Origin: Thermococcus sp.
Lineage (GTDB): Archaea; Methanobacteriota_B; Thermococci; Thermococcales; Thermococcaceae
Length of the DNA stretch: 64,000 nucleotides
NCBI RefSeq assembly: GCF_027023865.1
Contig: NZ_JALVUC010000022.1
Span: 20,474-84,473 of the forward strand
Direction of reading: 5' to 3'
In this document: positions 51,552 to 61,118 of the stretch, piece by piece
Layout: every line of letters starts with the position of its first letter
Position numbering within the stretch: the stretch's first letter is position 1
Notes under the pieces: generated by a model
Told to the model about the DNA's origin: nothing
Seen by the model: the letters and a program-made list of their open reading frames with translations, nothing else
Databases searched by the model: none
Translations under genes and position numbers: made by a program

Positions 51552-52991
51552 GTGGACGAAAGCATTATCTTCTTGTCATCGGCCCTCCTGCCTTTTCTCC
51601 TTCTGTTAATCTATAAAATGGAAGGCAAGGGTGCGGATTCAGTTGCCGGGACCATCATGGGGATAGCTCTACTCATCAATAGCTATGGAACATACCTATT
51701 CTTCAGGAATGGAGCAGAGAAGGTTTACCACTACACCTATGCAAGTGGGGGAACCCTTGGAGAGATCTTCGGGTTCAACGTGGACGTTGCCTCCGTTCTC
51801 ATGGGCTTCACATCGCTGCTGATAGCGTTCCTGGTCGTCCTCTATGCGGCAGATTACATAGGACCCAGAAACAGGGCGCATCCAGTTGAGACTGGAAAGG
51901 GCAAGTTCTACTCACTCTTTGGCCTCCTAACTGGAGCAACGATGATCTTCATATACTCAACCAATCTAGTTCAGTTTATAGTGGCCCTCGAGCTTATGGC
52001 CATAGCGCTTCTCTATATGGTGAACTTCTACGGAAACGCCAGTAGCAAAGCCCTCAAAGGCTTCCTAGTCCTTAACCTAGCGGTCTTCCTTATGGTGATC
52101 GCCACCGCAGTTCTCGGAAACGGCCAAGAACTGGCCAAGATGGGGTCAGTGGCTCAGTCCACTAAGGATACCACGTTCGTTCTGCTTATCTTTGCGGCCC
52201 TCGCCATGAGCTCTCAGCTGTTCTTCTACTCCTGGCTCCCGGACTCAACGACGGGACCAGTTCCAACCTCAGCCTACGTCCATTCAGCCTCAATAGTCCC
52301 TTTGGGTAGCTACATGCTCTTCAGGGTCATACAGTACATGAACCCCGGCAAGAACGAGTTCTGGCTCCTTGGACTGCTCACGGTGGCACTGATAATCTTA
52401 ATGATGGTTTACTACCCAATACAGAGAGATGGTAGAAAGCTACTCTCCTACTCGACCATGGCACAGGTTGGAACCGCATACCTTACCCTCACGTACGCTC
52501 TACTTGGTCACCAGGCGGGCCTTCAGATAGCCCTCTACCAGGTCGTCAACCATGCCTTCGTCAAGGCCTTAGCATTCATGAGCGTCGGTGCCTTTGCATA
52601 CTCGCTAGGGACCACAAACTTCGACGAGCTGAAGGGCATAAGACACAGTGTCCCATGGGGAGCTATAGGATGGTTCCTCAGCTTCTTCGGTCTCGCCGGT
52701 GTTTTGCCCTTGGGACTGTTTTTCAGCAAGATCTTCGTTGTCATGGTCACACACCACGCAACTGGCGTGGCATCTTGGCTCTTCCCAGCCATCGTGCTCA
52801 TTGACGGCGCAGTGTTTCTCATAGTAACTATAGTCTGGTTCAGGGACATCTTCTTTGGAGAGCCAGCCCCCGTTAGTGAGGTTCACACTCCAAAGCTCAC
52901 GGCCGCCATAATGGTGGCACTGATACTGATAGGCACAGTTACGCCTTGGATTACTATCAACATTGTGACAAACGTGGGGTTTATGGGGTGA
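51552..52991 (+). CDS. Antiporter-like membrane subunit (NuoL/MrpA-like) of the group 4 hydrogenase
   Basis: A 479-aa polytopic protein. YSWLPDSTTGPVPTSAYVHSASIV is the NuoL-type loop and VALELMAIALLYM keeps the TM5 Glu. The TM7 Lys, expected in a GKSAQLP-like motif, is Met here (AMSSQLFF); the TM8 Lys is kept (NHAFVKALAFM). Proton pumping by this subunit may therefore be altered. It starts with GTG 51552 after GGTGATGGAG. It is one of two antiporter-like subunits in the operon. Confidence 0.87.
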   Translation: MDESIIFLSSALLPFLLLLIYKMEGKGADSVAGTIMGIALLINSYGTYLFFRNGAEKVYHYTYASGGTLGEIFGFNVDVASVLMGFTSLLIAFLVVLYAADYIGPRNRAHPVETGKGKFYSLFGLLTGATMIFIYSTNLVQFIVALELMAIALLYMVNFYGNASSKALKGFLVLNLAVFLMVIATAVLGNGQELAKMGSVAQSTKDTTFVLLIFAALAMSSQLFFYSWLPDSTTGPVPTSAYVHSASIVPLGSYMLFRVIQYMNPGKNEFWLLGLLTVALIILMMVYYPIQRDGRKLLSYSTMAQVGTAYLTLTYALLGHQAGLQIALYQVVNHAFVKALAFMSVGAFAYSLGTTNFDELKGIRHSVPWGAIGWFLSFFGLAGVLPLGLFFSKIFVVMVTHHATGVASWLFPAIVLIDGAVFLIVTIVWFRDIFFGEPAPVSEVHTPKLTAAIMVALILIGTVTPWITINIVTNVGFMG

Positions 52992-52997
52992 TATGAG

Positions 52998-55028
52998 ATG
53001 TTGATCCTCGAATACGCTATCTGGGCCTTCATCATTGGTGGTCTCCTCGGATTCCTTGTGGAATACAAGGCTTCCACAAAGGCCTCAAGCCTAATGGCGG
53101 CGGTGGGTGCAACCCTCCTGCTTGGACAGGTCTATGAAGTTTACACTAATGGTCCAGTAACTGGTAGTGTCTTCGGAGTGCCCGTTCACATAGACGGCTT
53201 ATCCGCGGTCTTCCTCTTTATAGTCGGAATAGTCAGTCTTGGCTCGGCGATATTCTCAATATCCTATATGGATCACCATAAGAGAAGGGGCAAGGGCTGG
53301 GTCTACGCGATAGCTTACAATACGTTCATAGCCTCAATGGCCCTTGTCGTGACGGTCAGCAACCTCGAGTATTTCGTTACAAGCTGGGAGCTTATGACCC
53401 TCAGCTCATTCATCCTGATATTCTGGAAGGAGGATAAGAAGGACCTGGACGCCAGCTTCAAATACTACCTGACGATGCACTTCGCCGACACGATACCTCT
53501 CTTCATGCTCCTTGGCATTGCCTCAGTCCTGACTGGTAGCATACACAACCTAAGCTACTCTGCCATACATACAGCCCTCATGAGTGCACCAACTCCCACC
53601 AGGCTCCTGTTCTACGCACTGACCCTCAGCGTGTTCATATCTAAGTCGGGCATCGTTCCCCTGCACTTCTGGCTTCCAGATGCCCACCCAGCGGCACCTA
53701 GCAACGCCTCGGCCCTACTCAGTGGCATAATGATAAAGACTGCGGTCTACGGACTCCTCAGGTTTGACTGGCAGATCGTGGGACACAATGCAAACCTCGG
53801 TTACCTCGTGGTTCTCCTCGGTGCGGCAACGCTTACAATAGGAACGCTCTATGCCCTCAGGGAGACCAACTCCAAGAGGCTACTTGCCTACCACAGCGTT
53901 GGCCAGATGGGTTACATCTGGCTTGGGATAGGTATAGGCATGGCTCTGATTCCAAGAGGTGGTACACTGGCAGCTATCGGTGCCCTTGGAATGTTCGCTG
54001 GCCTCTTCCACGCCATTAATCACGCCGTCTTCAAAGGTTCACTCTTCCTCGAGGCAGGTGCTGTTGAGTATGCCACGGGCACAATAAACCTCAACGAGCT
54101 GGGTGGTCTGGGGATTAAGATGCGCGTTACAGCCCTAGCAACACTGTTTTCATCGCTAGCAATAGCCGGTGTTCCCCCGTTCAACGGATTCATAAGCAAG
54201 TGGCTCATCTACGTAGCCGGTTATCAGTCAAGGAACCTCTTCCTAGCCTTTGGAGCGGTCCTAGCGGTGGTTATAAGTGCCGTTACCCTCGCCTCGTTCA
54301 TAAAGTTCTACGGGGCCCAGTTCGGCGGTGAAAAGAAGAAGTACAAGGACGTCAAAGAGGTCAAAGAGGTTCCAGGAAGTATGCAACTTGGTGAGTGGAT
54401 ACTGGCCGGATTGACGCTCTTTATAGGCATCTTCCCGGGATTATTCGTCAACTTCCTCAACGGGGCAGTTGGAACCGTCAACAATGGTCTAGTAGCTGAC
54501 ATTCCCCACAACCTCTACAAGATAGGCTTTGGATCGGTGCTCTTCAGCCCGGTGCTCTTTGTGGTACTCCTCGGCATCCTAGTGTTCGGCTTCTACTTGA
54601 CATTTAAACCAAGTTACGGCAAGGAAGCACGGCCATGGGACTGCGGTACAACGGACTTCGATCCTGATGAGTACCATGTAAACGCAGAGGGTTTCTACGT
54701 CAAATTCGAGGAGAAAGTTGAGTCGTTCTACAGGTTCATGGACTGGTTCTACATGATAGGCAGTGGTATAGTCCACTACACGGTGAGAGGCTACATGTGG
54801 ATGGCTAGCTACTTCGTTAAGATAGTCGACACACCTTACACCGGGATCAAAAGTGTCTCAGATCTACGGAAGAACGAAGTGCTCTATGGAGACGAAGAAG
54901 CCTTCAAACCGCTAGTCAGATTCCTCAGAATAGCCTGCGACGTACTACCCGGGGTTAGGCTTGGAACCTTCGTTATCCTGGCCCTAGTAATTGTGGGGGC
55001 AGTGATAGGTATACTAATGGTACTGTGA
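52998..55028 (+). CDS. HycC/HyfB-like antiporter membrane subunit
   Basis: A 676-aa polytopic protein with the full set of charged residues: SWELMTLSSFILIFW (Glu), SKSGIVPLHFWLPDAHPAAPSN (Lys), INHAVFKGSLFLEAG (Lys). The long C-terminal part (WDCGTTDFDPDEYHVNAEGF) matches the HyfB/HycC extension. It couples hydrogen evolution to ion translocation. It follows its neighbour by 6 bp; GGGGTGATATGAG supplies the Shine-Dalgarno. Confidence 0.9.
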   Translation: MLILEYAIWAFIIGGLLGFLVEYKASTKASSLMAAVGATLLLGQVYEVYTNGPVTGSVFGVPVHIDGLSAVFLFIVGIVSLGSAIFSISYMDHHKRRGKGWVYAIAYNTFIASMALVVTVSNLEYFVTSWELMTLSSFILIFWKEDKKDLDASFKYYLTMHFADTIPLFMLLGIASVLTGSIHNLSYSAIHTALMSAPTPTRLLFYALTLSVFISKSGIVPLHFWLPDAHPAAPSNASALLSGIMIKTAVYGLLRFDWQIVGHNANLGYLVVLLGAATLTIGTLYALRETNSKRLLAYHSVGQMGYIWLGIGIGMALIPRGGTLAAIGALGMFAGLFHAINHAVFKGSLFLEAGAVEYATGTINLNELGGLGIKMRVTALATLFSSLAIAGVPPFNGFISKWLIYVAGYQSRNLFLAFGAVLAVVISAVTLASFIKFYGAQFGGEKKKYKDVKEVKEVPGSMQLGEWILAGLTLFIGIFPGLFVNFLNGAVGTVNNGLVADIPHNLYKIGFGSVLFSPVLFVVLLGILVFGFYLTFKPSYGKEARPWDCGTTDFDPDEYHVNAEGFYVKFEEKVESFYRFMDWFYMIGSGIVHYTVRGYMWMASYFVKIVDTPYTGIKSVSDLRKNEVLYGDEEAFKPLVRFLRIACDVLPGVRLGTFVILALVIVGAVIGILMVL

Positions 55029-55038
55029 GGTGAGGAAG

Positions 55039-55956
55039 ATGGAAACCGCCGTAAAACTTGGATTCAGCCTTGCTGGCATCATCATAATGCTGCTCCTCCC
55101 GCCTTACTTAGAGGGTATAGCGAGAAGGGTAAAAGCTAGGCTTCAGTACAGGCGCGGGCCGCCGCTCAGCCAGACCTGGTATGACCTCAAGAAGCTGTTC
55201 AGCATGCCCTCAGTCAAACCCACTAAAAGGGCACTCTTCACTTGGGCACCCTACCTCGCGCTGGCATCGGCTATCAGCGCCGCTTTACTCCTTCCCTACG
55301 GCAGTGTGGTTCCAGTGGACTTCGGATTTAATCTAGTGGTATTCTTCTACGTTGTAGTCCTAGTCAGCGTCTTCCTGATGCTCGCCGGACTGGCCGTCCA
55401 GAACGCCTTCAGCCACCTCGGCTCGGCGAGGGAAATGCAGATAATCCTCACCGTCGAGCCACTGATAGCAATACTCTACGGGGTCCTGGCTTACAACTCT
55501 GGCTCGCTCAACCTTTACACCATACTAACGGGACTTCATCTCACCCCCTCACTGGTGCTGACCTACATGTTGCTCGCGTATGCTCTTTATGTCGAGAGCG
55601 GTTTCGTTCCCTTTGACATAGCCGAGGCCGAGCAGGAAGTCATAGGTGGCCCCCTCAGCGAATACAGCGGAAGGCTTTTAGGAGTCTTTTACTACGCAAT
55701 ATACATCAAACGCTTTGCTCTGCTGTGGTTCTTCATCAGCCTGTTAACGCTTCCATGGATAGGGCCGATAGAAACGTCAGGGAAGGCAGCACTTGTCCTG
55801 GCTCTTCAGTTCATCCTGACTGTGGCGTTCTATCCGATCATAGCGGCGCTTGAGGCAACGAACGCGAGGCTCAGGATAGACCACGTGGTCAAGATGAACA
55901 CCCGCGCCTTCTTCGCGGGACTGATAATACTCGCAATGGCGTTCATGGGGTGGTGA
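55039..55956 (+). CDS. hycD: HycD/NuoH-like membrane subunit
   Basis: A 305-aa membrane protein. KARLQYRRGPPLSQTWYDLKKLF is the NuoH/HycD cytoplasmic loop and GFVPFDIAEAEQEVIGGPLSEYSG the acidic loop that meets the hydrogenase module. GAGGTGAGGAAG directs ATG 55039. The stop lies 2 bp before the large-subunit start. Confidence 0.92.
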   Translation: METAVKLGFSLAGIIIMLLLPPYLEGIARRVKARLQYRRGPPLSQTWYDLKKLFSMPSVKPTKRALFTWAPYLALASAISAALLLPYGSVVPVDFGFNLVVFFYVVVLVSVFLMLAGLAVQNAFSHLGSAREMQIILTVEPLIAILYGVLAYNSGSLNLYTILTGLHLTPSLVLTYMLLAYALYVESGFVPFDIAEAEQEVIGGPLSEYSGRLLGVFYYAIYIKRFALLWFFISLLTLPWIGPIETSGKAALVLALQFILTVAFYPIIAALEATNARLRIDHVVKMNTRAFFAGLIILAMAFMGW

Positions 55957-55958
55957 AT

Positions 55959-57761
55959 ATGGTGACTACTACAAAAGATTTAGAGGCGCACTTTGAGTTT
56001 GAGTGCAGGGCCTGCGAGAACGGCCGCTGTGCAAAGGCTAATGTTGATGCTATACTCTCGGAAAGAGAGGGCCTCAGGGACTTTTACGAGGCCTTTAAGG
56101 AGCACATAGCAAGCTGCAAGAGAATGACCTACGGGCAGTACATGTTCGCAATAGACAGGGAAGTGCTTCCTGATGCAGTCCTCTGGTGGCACAACCACCC
56201 GAAGTACAAGGAGACGCACATGTCGACCGCAGTTGGAACTGACGAGAGGCCCCTTAACGGTCACTTTGTCTACATGCCCTTCATAAGTGTCCAAGTTGAA
56301 CCCCTCAACATGGACAAGAACTATTGGGTGTTCCTAAGGGCTTATCTACCTGGTGATGACCCGAGCTTTCCAAGCGTAGCCAAAAACCTTCCAGCCGCCT
56401 TGTGGATTGAGAGGGAAGTCAAGGACCTGCTTGGATTCAAACCCACGAACCATCCGGACCCAAAGAGGCTAATACTGCCAGAAGACTTTCCGGATGGTGT
56501 CTACCCGCTTAGAAAGGACATGGATTACAGACATTCCCCGATTACTGAACCTACGACGGAGTACCGGAAAACACCGGAGGACACGACGCTGGTTCCAATG
56601 GGTCCCGCCCATATGGGTATAGAGGAGCCGGCTCACTTCAGGCTGTTTGTCAGGGGCGAGGAAATCGTCGATGTAGACTACCGTGGCTTCTACTCACACA
56701 GGGGAATAGAGAAGACCGGCGAAGGAAGACTCACGTACAACCAGGTGCTTTTCCTTGCCGAGAGGATATGCGGTATCTGCGGTTATCAACACTCCGTCAG
56801 CTACGCGATGGCCGTTGAGCGTTTGGCCGACGTGGAAATCCCCGACAGAGCAAGGTATATCAGAACGCTGATGCTCGAGCTCGAGAGGATTCACAACCAC
56901 CTCCTCTGGGTTGGCATCGCAGCTCATATGGTGGGTTATGACACCGGATTCATGCACGCATGGCGCATCAGGGAGCCGGTTATGTGGCTCGTTGAGAGAC
57001 TCACAGGAAACAGAAAGCAGTACGGAATGAACATAGTTGGTGGCGTCAGGAGGGACTTACTTGATTACAGAAAAGAGGACGTCCTCAAGACGGTGAAACA
57101 GATACGTGAGGGAACTCAGACCTTCCTTGATATAGCACTGAACACAAACACCTTTATCAAACGCGCTGAGGGCGTTGGAATACTCCCCTATAAGGTCGCC
57201 AAGGCTTACTCCGTCTTGGGGCCAACGGCCAGGGCCAGCGGAAGGAAGATCGACGCGAGGCTTGACCAAGCAACGAGAACCGCTACGGCCTATGACGAAG
57301 TTGACTTCAAGGTTCCGGTCTACAAAGAGGGCGACGTTCTCGCGAGGGTTCTCGTCAGGATGGACGAACTCTTTGAGAGTCTCTGGATCGTGGAGCAGCT
57401 CATCGATCAGATGCCAGATGGCGATATAATGGTTCCGATCGGAAAGCTACCAGAGTACGAGGAAGCCCTCGGATTCACCGAAGCCCATCGCGGTGAAGTC
57501 GTTCACTACGTCATGACCGGAGAGAAGAATAAGGTCTACCGTTGGAAGGTTCGCGCTCCTACCTACAACAACCTGCCCGCAGTTCCAGAGATGCTCAAGG
57601 GTTACCACGTCGCTGACGCGCCGCTGATCATTGCAAGCATAGATCCATGCTACTCCTGTACCGAGAGGGTACAGTTCGTCGACATGAACACCGGCAAGAT
57701 AAAGGTTCTCACAGAGGCAGAATTCAACGAGTTATCAATCAAATACAGGGGGGTGTTCTGA
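55959..57761 (+). CDS. hycE: Group 4 NiFe hydrogenase large subunit (HycE, NuoC-NuoD fusion)
   Basis: A 600-aa catalytic subunit. The N-terminal ~200 residues are NuoC-like (ALWIEREVKDLLGFKPTNHPDP). The NuoD-like part has FYSHRGIEK, the intact AERICGICGYQHS and the intact SIDPCYSCTER, so all four Ni ligands are present. After CTER comes a ~30-residue tail (VQFVDMNTGKIKV...) resembling the E. coli HycE extension removed by HycI. This is therefore an active H2-forming site, unlike the Ehr homologue at 15-16 kb. GGTGGTG before ATG 55959. Confidence 0.94.
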   Translation: MVTTTKDLEAHFEFECRACENGRCAKANVDAILSEREGLRDFYEAFKEHIASCKRMTYGQYMFAIDREVLPDAVLWWHNHPKYKETHMSTAVGTDERPLNGHFVYMPFISVQVEPLNMDKNYWVFLRAYLPGDDPSFPSVAKNLPAALWIEREVKDLLGFKPTNHPDPKRLILPEDFPDGVYPLRKDMDYRHSPITEPTTEYRKTPEDTTLVPMGPAHMGIEEPAHFRLFVRGEEIVDVDYRGFYSHRGIEKTGEGRLTYNQVLFLAERICGICGYQHSVSYAMAVERLADVEIPDRARYIRTLMLELERIHNHLLWVGIAAHMVGYDTGFMHAWRIREPVMWLVERLTGNRKQYGMNIVGGVRRDLLDYRKEDVLKTVKQIREGTQTFLDIALNTNTFIKRAEGVGILPYKVAKAYSVLGPTARASGRKIDARLDQATRTATAYDEVDFKVPVYKEGDVLARVLVRMDELFESLWIVEQLIDQMPDGDIMVPIGKLPEYEEALGFTEAHRGEVVHYVMTGEKNKVYRWKVRAPTYNNLPAVPEMLKGYHVADAPLIIASIDPCYSCTERVQFVDMNTGKIKVLTEAEFNELSIKYRGVF

Positions 57762-58384
57762 TGGCCGAGAGCGTTTCCTACACCGAGAAGCTCAAGAAGT
57801 GGAACCGCTACGAGGCCGAGAAATTCAGTAAGAAGGCCCCTGTTACCACCCCCTATCCCTTTATTGACATCGAGAAGCCCCCTGAGTACAGGGGGATCCC
57901 CCACATCAACCCGGAGAAATGCATAGGCTGCGGCGCCTGCGTCAATGTCTGCCCACCTGATGCGCTCATAATGGAGTGGGACAAGGAGCACGGCGTAAAG
58001 AGGCTCACCTATAACGCGGCCCGCTGCATTAGGTGTGCCCGCTGTATCGAGGTCTGCCCGACCGGAGCGATGGAGCCAACAACACGCTTTGAGGTAGCGA
58101 CCGACAATAAGGAGGACTTGGTCGAGGTCGTCGAGCATAAGTTAGCCTACTGCGAAGAGTGCGGCGAGTATCTCGACTTCACCGAGAGGCAGATTGAGTA
58201 CGTCAGAAACATCCTGCCTAAAGACGTCTTTGACATGTATTCTCTAGAGGATAGGATAACCCTGACACAGGAGGAGAAAATGCGCAGGACAGTCGTCAAG
58301 CTCAGGGAAACAGAGGGCAATGTCTATCCAGCGTTCATGCTTGTGAAAAAGAAGGTAGAGGACGATAAAGGGGGTGAGGAGTGA
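57761..58384 (+). CDS. hycF: HycF-like 2x[4Fe-4S] ferredoxin subunit
   Basis: A 207-aa protein. NPEKCIGCGACVNVCPPDAL and AARCIRCARCIEVCPTGAM hold two clusters; a CEECGEYLDF pair later could bind zinc or a further metal. The helical C-terminus is longer than in E. coli HycF. Its ATG shares bases with the hycE stop (TGATG); GGGGGGTG is upstream. Confidence 0.9.
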   Translation: MAESVSYTEKLKKWNRYEAEKFSKKAPVTTPYPFIDIEKPPEYRGIPHINPEKCIGCGACVNVCPPDALIMEWDKEHGVKRLTYNAARCIRCARCIEVCPTGAMEPTTRFEVATDNKEDLVEVVEHKLAYCEECGEYLDFTERQIEYVRNILPKDVFDMYSLEDRITLTQEEKMRRTVVKLRETEGNVYPAFMLVKKKVEDDKGGEE

Positions 58385-59223
58385 TGGGAAAGCAAAGACT
58401 TAAGTCCGTCTGGGTCTACCACGTTGATGCCGGCTCGTGCAACGGTTGCGACATTGAAGTCCTAGACGTCCTCAGCCCGTACTATGATGTTGAGAGACTC
58501 GGTGTCAAAGTGGTGCCCAATCCAAGGCACGCGGACGTGCTCTTCATCACAGGGCCTCTCACGAGGCAGACGAGAATAATGATAAAGAAAGCCTACGAGG
58601 CCATGCCTCCAAAGCCGAGAATAGTAGTGGCTATAGGAACCTGTGCCTCAAGTGGGGGCATCTTCTACAACAGCTACGCCCTATACAATACCTCTCCTCA
58701 ACGTGGAAGGGACAGACTGAGGAGCGGCGGACCGGAGATGATTGTTCCAATAGACATGTACATTCCCGGCTGCCCACCCAGCCCGGAGGAAATACTCTAC
58801 GGCATCGCGCAACTCCTTGGCATCAAGGAGAAAAAGATGAAAGGGGAATACTGGGTAGCCCTTCCACCCGAAGTGGAGTCAAGTAAAGAGAACGAGATAA
58901 AGTTCAAGATACCCGACAGGCCGATACCCCTGCGCTACTGGCTAACGCTAAGGGAGGAGTTAAGAAGGGTGGTCGGTTACTACGACAGGGACGCGGTGTT
59001 GAATGACTTCATCGAGCTTGTAGGGAGAGCCTACGAGGAAGCTCCAGACAGCCCCGAGGAGAAGCTCCACGATCTAGTTACCGGCTACTTCCTCATGGAG
59101 AAGGACTCTAGAGTGCAGGTTGCCATGCGCTTTCTTGAAAACGAGTTCTGGCGTATGGTGAAGGAGTACCATGAGTGGGGGGAGGCACTCAAGGAGAAAT
59201 ATCCCGTGACGGCGGGTGTCTGA
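58384..59223 (+). CDS. hycG: HycG/NuoB-like hydrogenase small subunit
   Basis: A 279-aa protein. VDAGSCNGCDIEVLDVLSPYYD, IGTCASSGG and IPGCPPSPEE give the four proximal-cluster ligands. The C-terminal ~110 residues (RPIPLRYWLTLREELRRVVG ... FLENEFWRMVKEYHEWGEAL) are an added helical domain beyond the usual NuoB length. It starts in the hycF stop (TGATG) after GGGGGTGAGGAG. Confidence 0.92.
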   Translation: MGKQRLKSVWVYHVDAGSCNGCDIEVLDVLSPYYDVERLGVKVVPNPRHADVLFITGPLTRQTRIMIKKAYEAMPPKPRIVVAIGTCASSGGIFYNSYALYNTSPQRGRDRLRSGGPEMIVPIDMYIPGCPPSPEEILYGIAQLLGIKEKKMKGEYWVALPPEVESSKENEIKFKIPDRPIPLRYWLTLREELRRVVGYYDRDAVLNDFIELVGRAYEEAPDSPEEKLHDLVTGYFLMEKDSRVQVAMRFLENEFWRMVKEYHEWGEALKEKYPVTAGV

Positions 59224-59224
59224 A

Positions 59225-59542
59225 GTGCCCTGGAAGCTCTACAGGTTCAGGTTTGAGGACTACCCTGAGTACTCAGCTAGGATAACTGGTCACTTCGCAG
59301 GTGACATGATCATCATAGAGGAAGAGGGGGAGCTGAGCGAGGAGGCCGTAAAGCTCCTCAAGAAGGCCCTTGGGATCGAGGAAAATGAGGGGAAGTTCGA
59401 TATAGAACCACAGGATATCATGAAGCTCCCGCTGGAGGAACTGCCCTGGGTGGACAGGCAAACCCTGATTACCGCAGCCGAGAAGCTTGACTCCGAGAGC
59501 AAGCTTCACATCGAGTACCGCTACCAGCCAACCTTCGATTGA
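59225..59542 (+). CDS. Unknown small protein of the hydrogenase operon
   Basis: A 105-aa acidic protein (PWKLYRFRFEDYPEYSARITGHFAGDMII..., PLEELPWVDRQTLITAAEKL). I do not recognise a family. It lies one base after hycG, so it may be an accessory or assembly factor, in the place where E. coli has hycH. The GTG at 59225 follows GGTG with a workable spacing; GTG 59216 overlaps hycG. Confidence 0.7.
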   Translation: MPWKLYRFRFEDYPEYSARITGHFAGDMIIIEEEGELSEEAVKLLKKALGIEENEGKFDIEPQDIMKLPLEELPWVDRQTLITAAEKLDSESKLHIEYRYQPTFD

Positions 59543-59577
59543 TTCTTGCTTTCCAAAACTTTTCTGGGGGGGAAGGA

Positions 59578-60024
59578 ATGGACGCCGAAACGCTGAGAAA
59601 GGCGAAGGAAGAACTAATAAAAAGGGTAGAGGATTTCTATGGTAACAACCTGCTCTCTGTAGTATTCTACGGAAGGCATCTCCACGACCCAAACTTCCCG
59701 GAGATAGACGTGGTAGTTATAATCGACAAGCCCTACGATCCCGTCAAGATGAACCGCATGGCAGACTTTGTTGAGAACATCAGGGACCCAATAGAGGAGA
59801 AGTACGGCTACCACGTCTCCTTCGAGCTGTATACGAGGGAAGAAGCCGAGAACTTCCACTCTGGCTATCTGGACGTCTTTGTGAACTACGAGATAGCCTA
59901 CGACAGGGACGGCTACTTCGAGTGGCTTAAAGAGGAAATGCTCAATCCGAAGACGGTTATGAAGCACGTCCAGTATCTCAGCACTATCGAGTACATTCCA
60001 GTTGATAGGGAGGACAGGGAATGA
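59578..60024 (+). CDS. Nucleotidyltransferase-fold (MNT-like) protein
   Basis: A 148-aa protein. [26 protein letters not shown] has the shape of the minimal nucleotidyltransferase core (G-R/S...D-x-D), but the usual GS pair is GR and one Asp is displaced (EIDVVV). The rest is mixed alpha/beta ([12 protein letters not shown]). Activity is uncertain. GGGGGGAAGG before ATG 59578; the stop overlaps mobA by 4 bp. Confidence 0.6.
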   Translation: MDAETLRKAKEELIKRVEDFYGNNLLSVVFYGRHLHDPNFPEIDVVVIIDKPYDPVKMNRMADFVENIRDPIEEKYGYHVSFELYTREEAENFHSGYLDVFVNYEIAYDRDGYFEWLKEEMLNPKTVMKHVQYLSTIEYIPVDREDRE

Positions 60025-60605
60025 TAGGTGCCGTCCTGGCCGGTGGAAAGGGAAAGCGCTTCGGAGGGGATAAACTCCTCTTTAAAATCTCCGGAAAGCC
60101 TTTAATAATCCATACAATCGAAAGGCTCGAAGGGGCGGGTTCAATAGATGAGGTCGTCATAGTCGCCTCCCCAGAGAACGTGGGGAAGCTCAGACCCCTT
60201 GGCTATGAGGTCATTGTTGACGAACTCCTCATTGGCCCGATTGGGGGTATCTACACCGCTTTATCGCTCGGCGATGCCTTCGTTGTCGCCGGCGACATGC
60301 CTCTCCTCGTGCCCGGGTTTATTGACTTCATAGTCGAGCGTTTTAGGCTTGTCAGGAAGCCCGCCTGCGTGCCTCGGTGGAGCAACGGCTACCTTGAACC
60401 GCTCCATGCGGCATATTCCAGGAGGTTCAGGAGTCTCCTGGAAGAGAAAATTAAGACGGAACAGTACGCCATAAACCGAGCGGTGAGGGATAGCGACGCC
60501 TGCTACATTGAAATCGAGGACTTTCCAGAGAGCTGGAAAGAGAGCCTCTTCAATGTGAACACGCGGGAAGATTTGAGGAGGATTAAAGGGATTCGGGAAA
60601 GTTAA
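60021..60605 (+). CDS. mobA: Molybdenum cofactor guanylyltransferase
   Basis: A 194-aa MobA that joins GMP to molybdopterin (or its tungsten form) to make the bis-PGD cofactor. [18 protein letters not shown] is the nucleotide-binding motif and [13 protein letters not shown] the metal-binding one; NTREDLRRI ends the fold. Its place at the end of the operon fits the cofactor need of the molybdopterin oxidoreductase at its head. Confidence 0.9.
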   Translation: MIGAVLAGGKGKRFGGDKLLFKISGKPLIIHTIERLEGAGSIDEVVIVASPENVGKLRPLGYEVIVDELLIGPIGGIYTALSLGDAFVVAGDMPLLVPGFIDFIVERFRLVRKPACVPRWSNGYLEPLHAAYSRRFRSLLEEKIKTEQYAINRAVRDSDACYIEIEDFPESWKESLFNVNTREDLRRIKGIRES

Positions 60606-60614
60606 ACCTCTCTT

Positions 60615-61091
60615 CTACGTAGTTTTCAAAATTCCAGCCAAAAGCCCCGCGAGCCTCTCCGCCTTTTCCTTTATCAGCTCGCTCGGCTCCTCGAAGAGGC
60701 CGGTTGAACCTGGCTGGCAGCCTATCAGAATAAAATCTGTATTGATCATCGTCTTCATGAACCGGGTTACAAACTTCAGCGGGAGCCCGTGGGTTGATAC
60801 TGCCTCCCCAATCGTTCCCTCCGGGTCTGCAATGATATACTCCCCCACCTCCCCGTTGAAGCCAACTGCATCAACGAAGACCACCAGATCGGGCAGGAAG
60901 TCCCTTATCTTTCCGGTGTAGTTCTCAGGAACCTCGCCGCAGTTTATCACGAGAATGTTGGGATTGTCCAGGAGTTCATTGAGTCTCCCGGCAACAAGAA
61001 CGCCGAATGCATCATCTCCCCTGATGTCGTTGCCGATGCCGCAGATTACGATTCTCTTTTTCCCTTCAAAAACTTCCTCGAGGGCGCTCAT
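60615..61091 (-). CDS. hycI: Hydrogenase maturation endopeptidase HycI
   Basis: A 158-aa M52 protease: CGIGNDIRGDDAFGVLVAGRL (Asp), VFVDAVGFNG (Asp), STHGLPLKF (His) are the three Ni-sensing ligands. Its neighbourhood with hycE and similarity to HycI suggest it removes the HycE tail. GAGGTG lies before the ATG at 61091. It converges with mobA with 9 bp between the stops and follows hypB by 27 bp. Confidence 0.9.
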   Translation of the reverse strand: MSALEEVFEGKKRIVICGIGNDIRGDDAFGVLVAGRLNELLDNPNILVINCGEVPENYTGKIRDFLPDLVVFVDAVGFNGEVGEYIIADPEGTIGEAVSTHGLPLKFVTRFMKTMINTDFILIGCQPGSTGLFEEPSELIKEKAERLAGLLAGILKTT

Positions 61092-61118
61092 TGAAGACAC
61101 CTCAAAAAGGAAAGGGAA

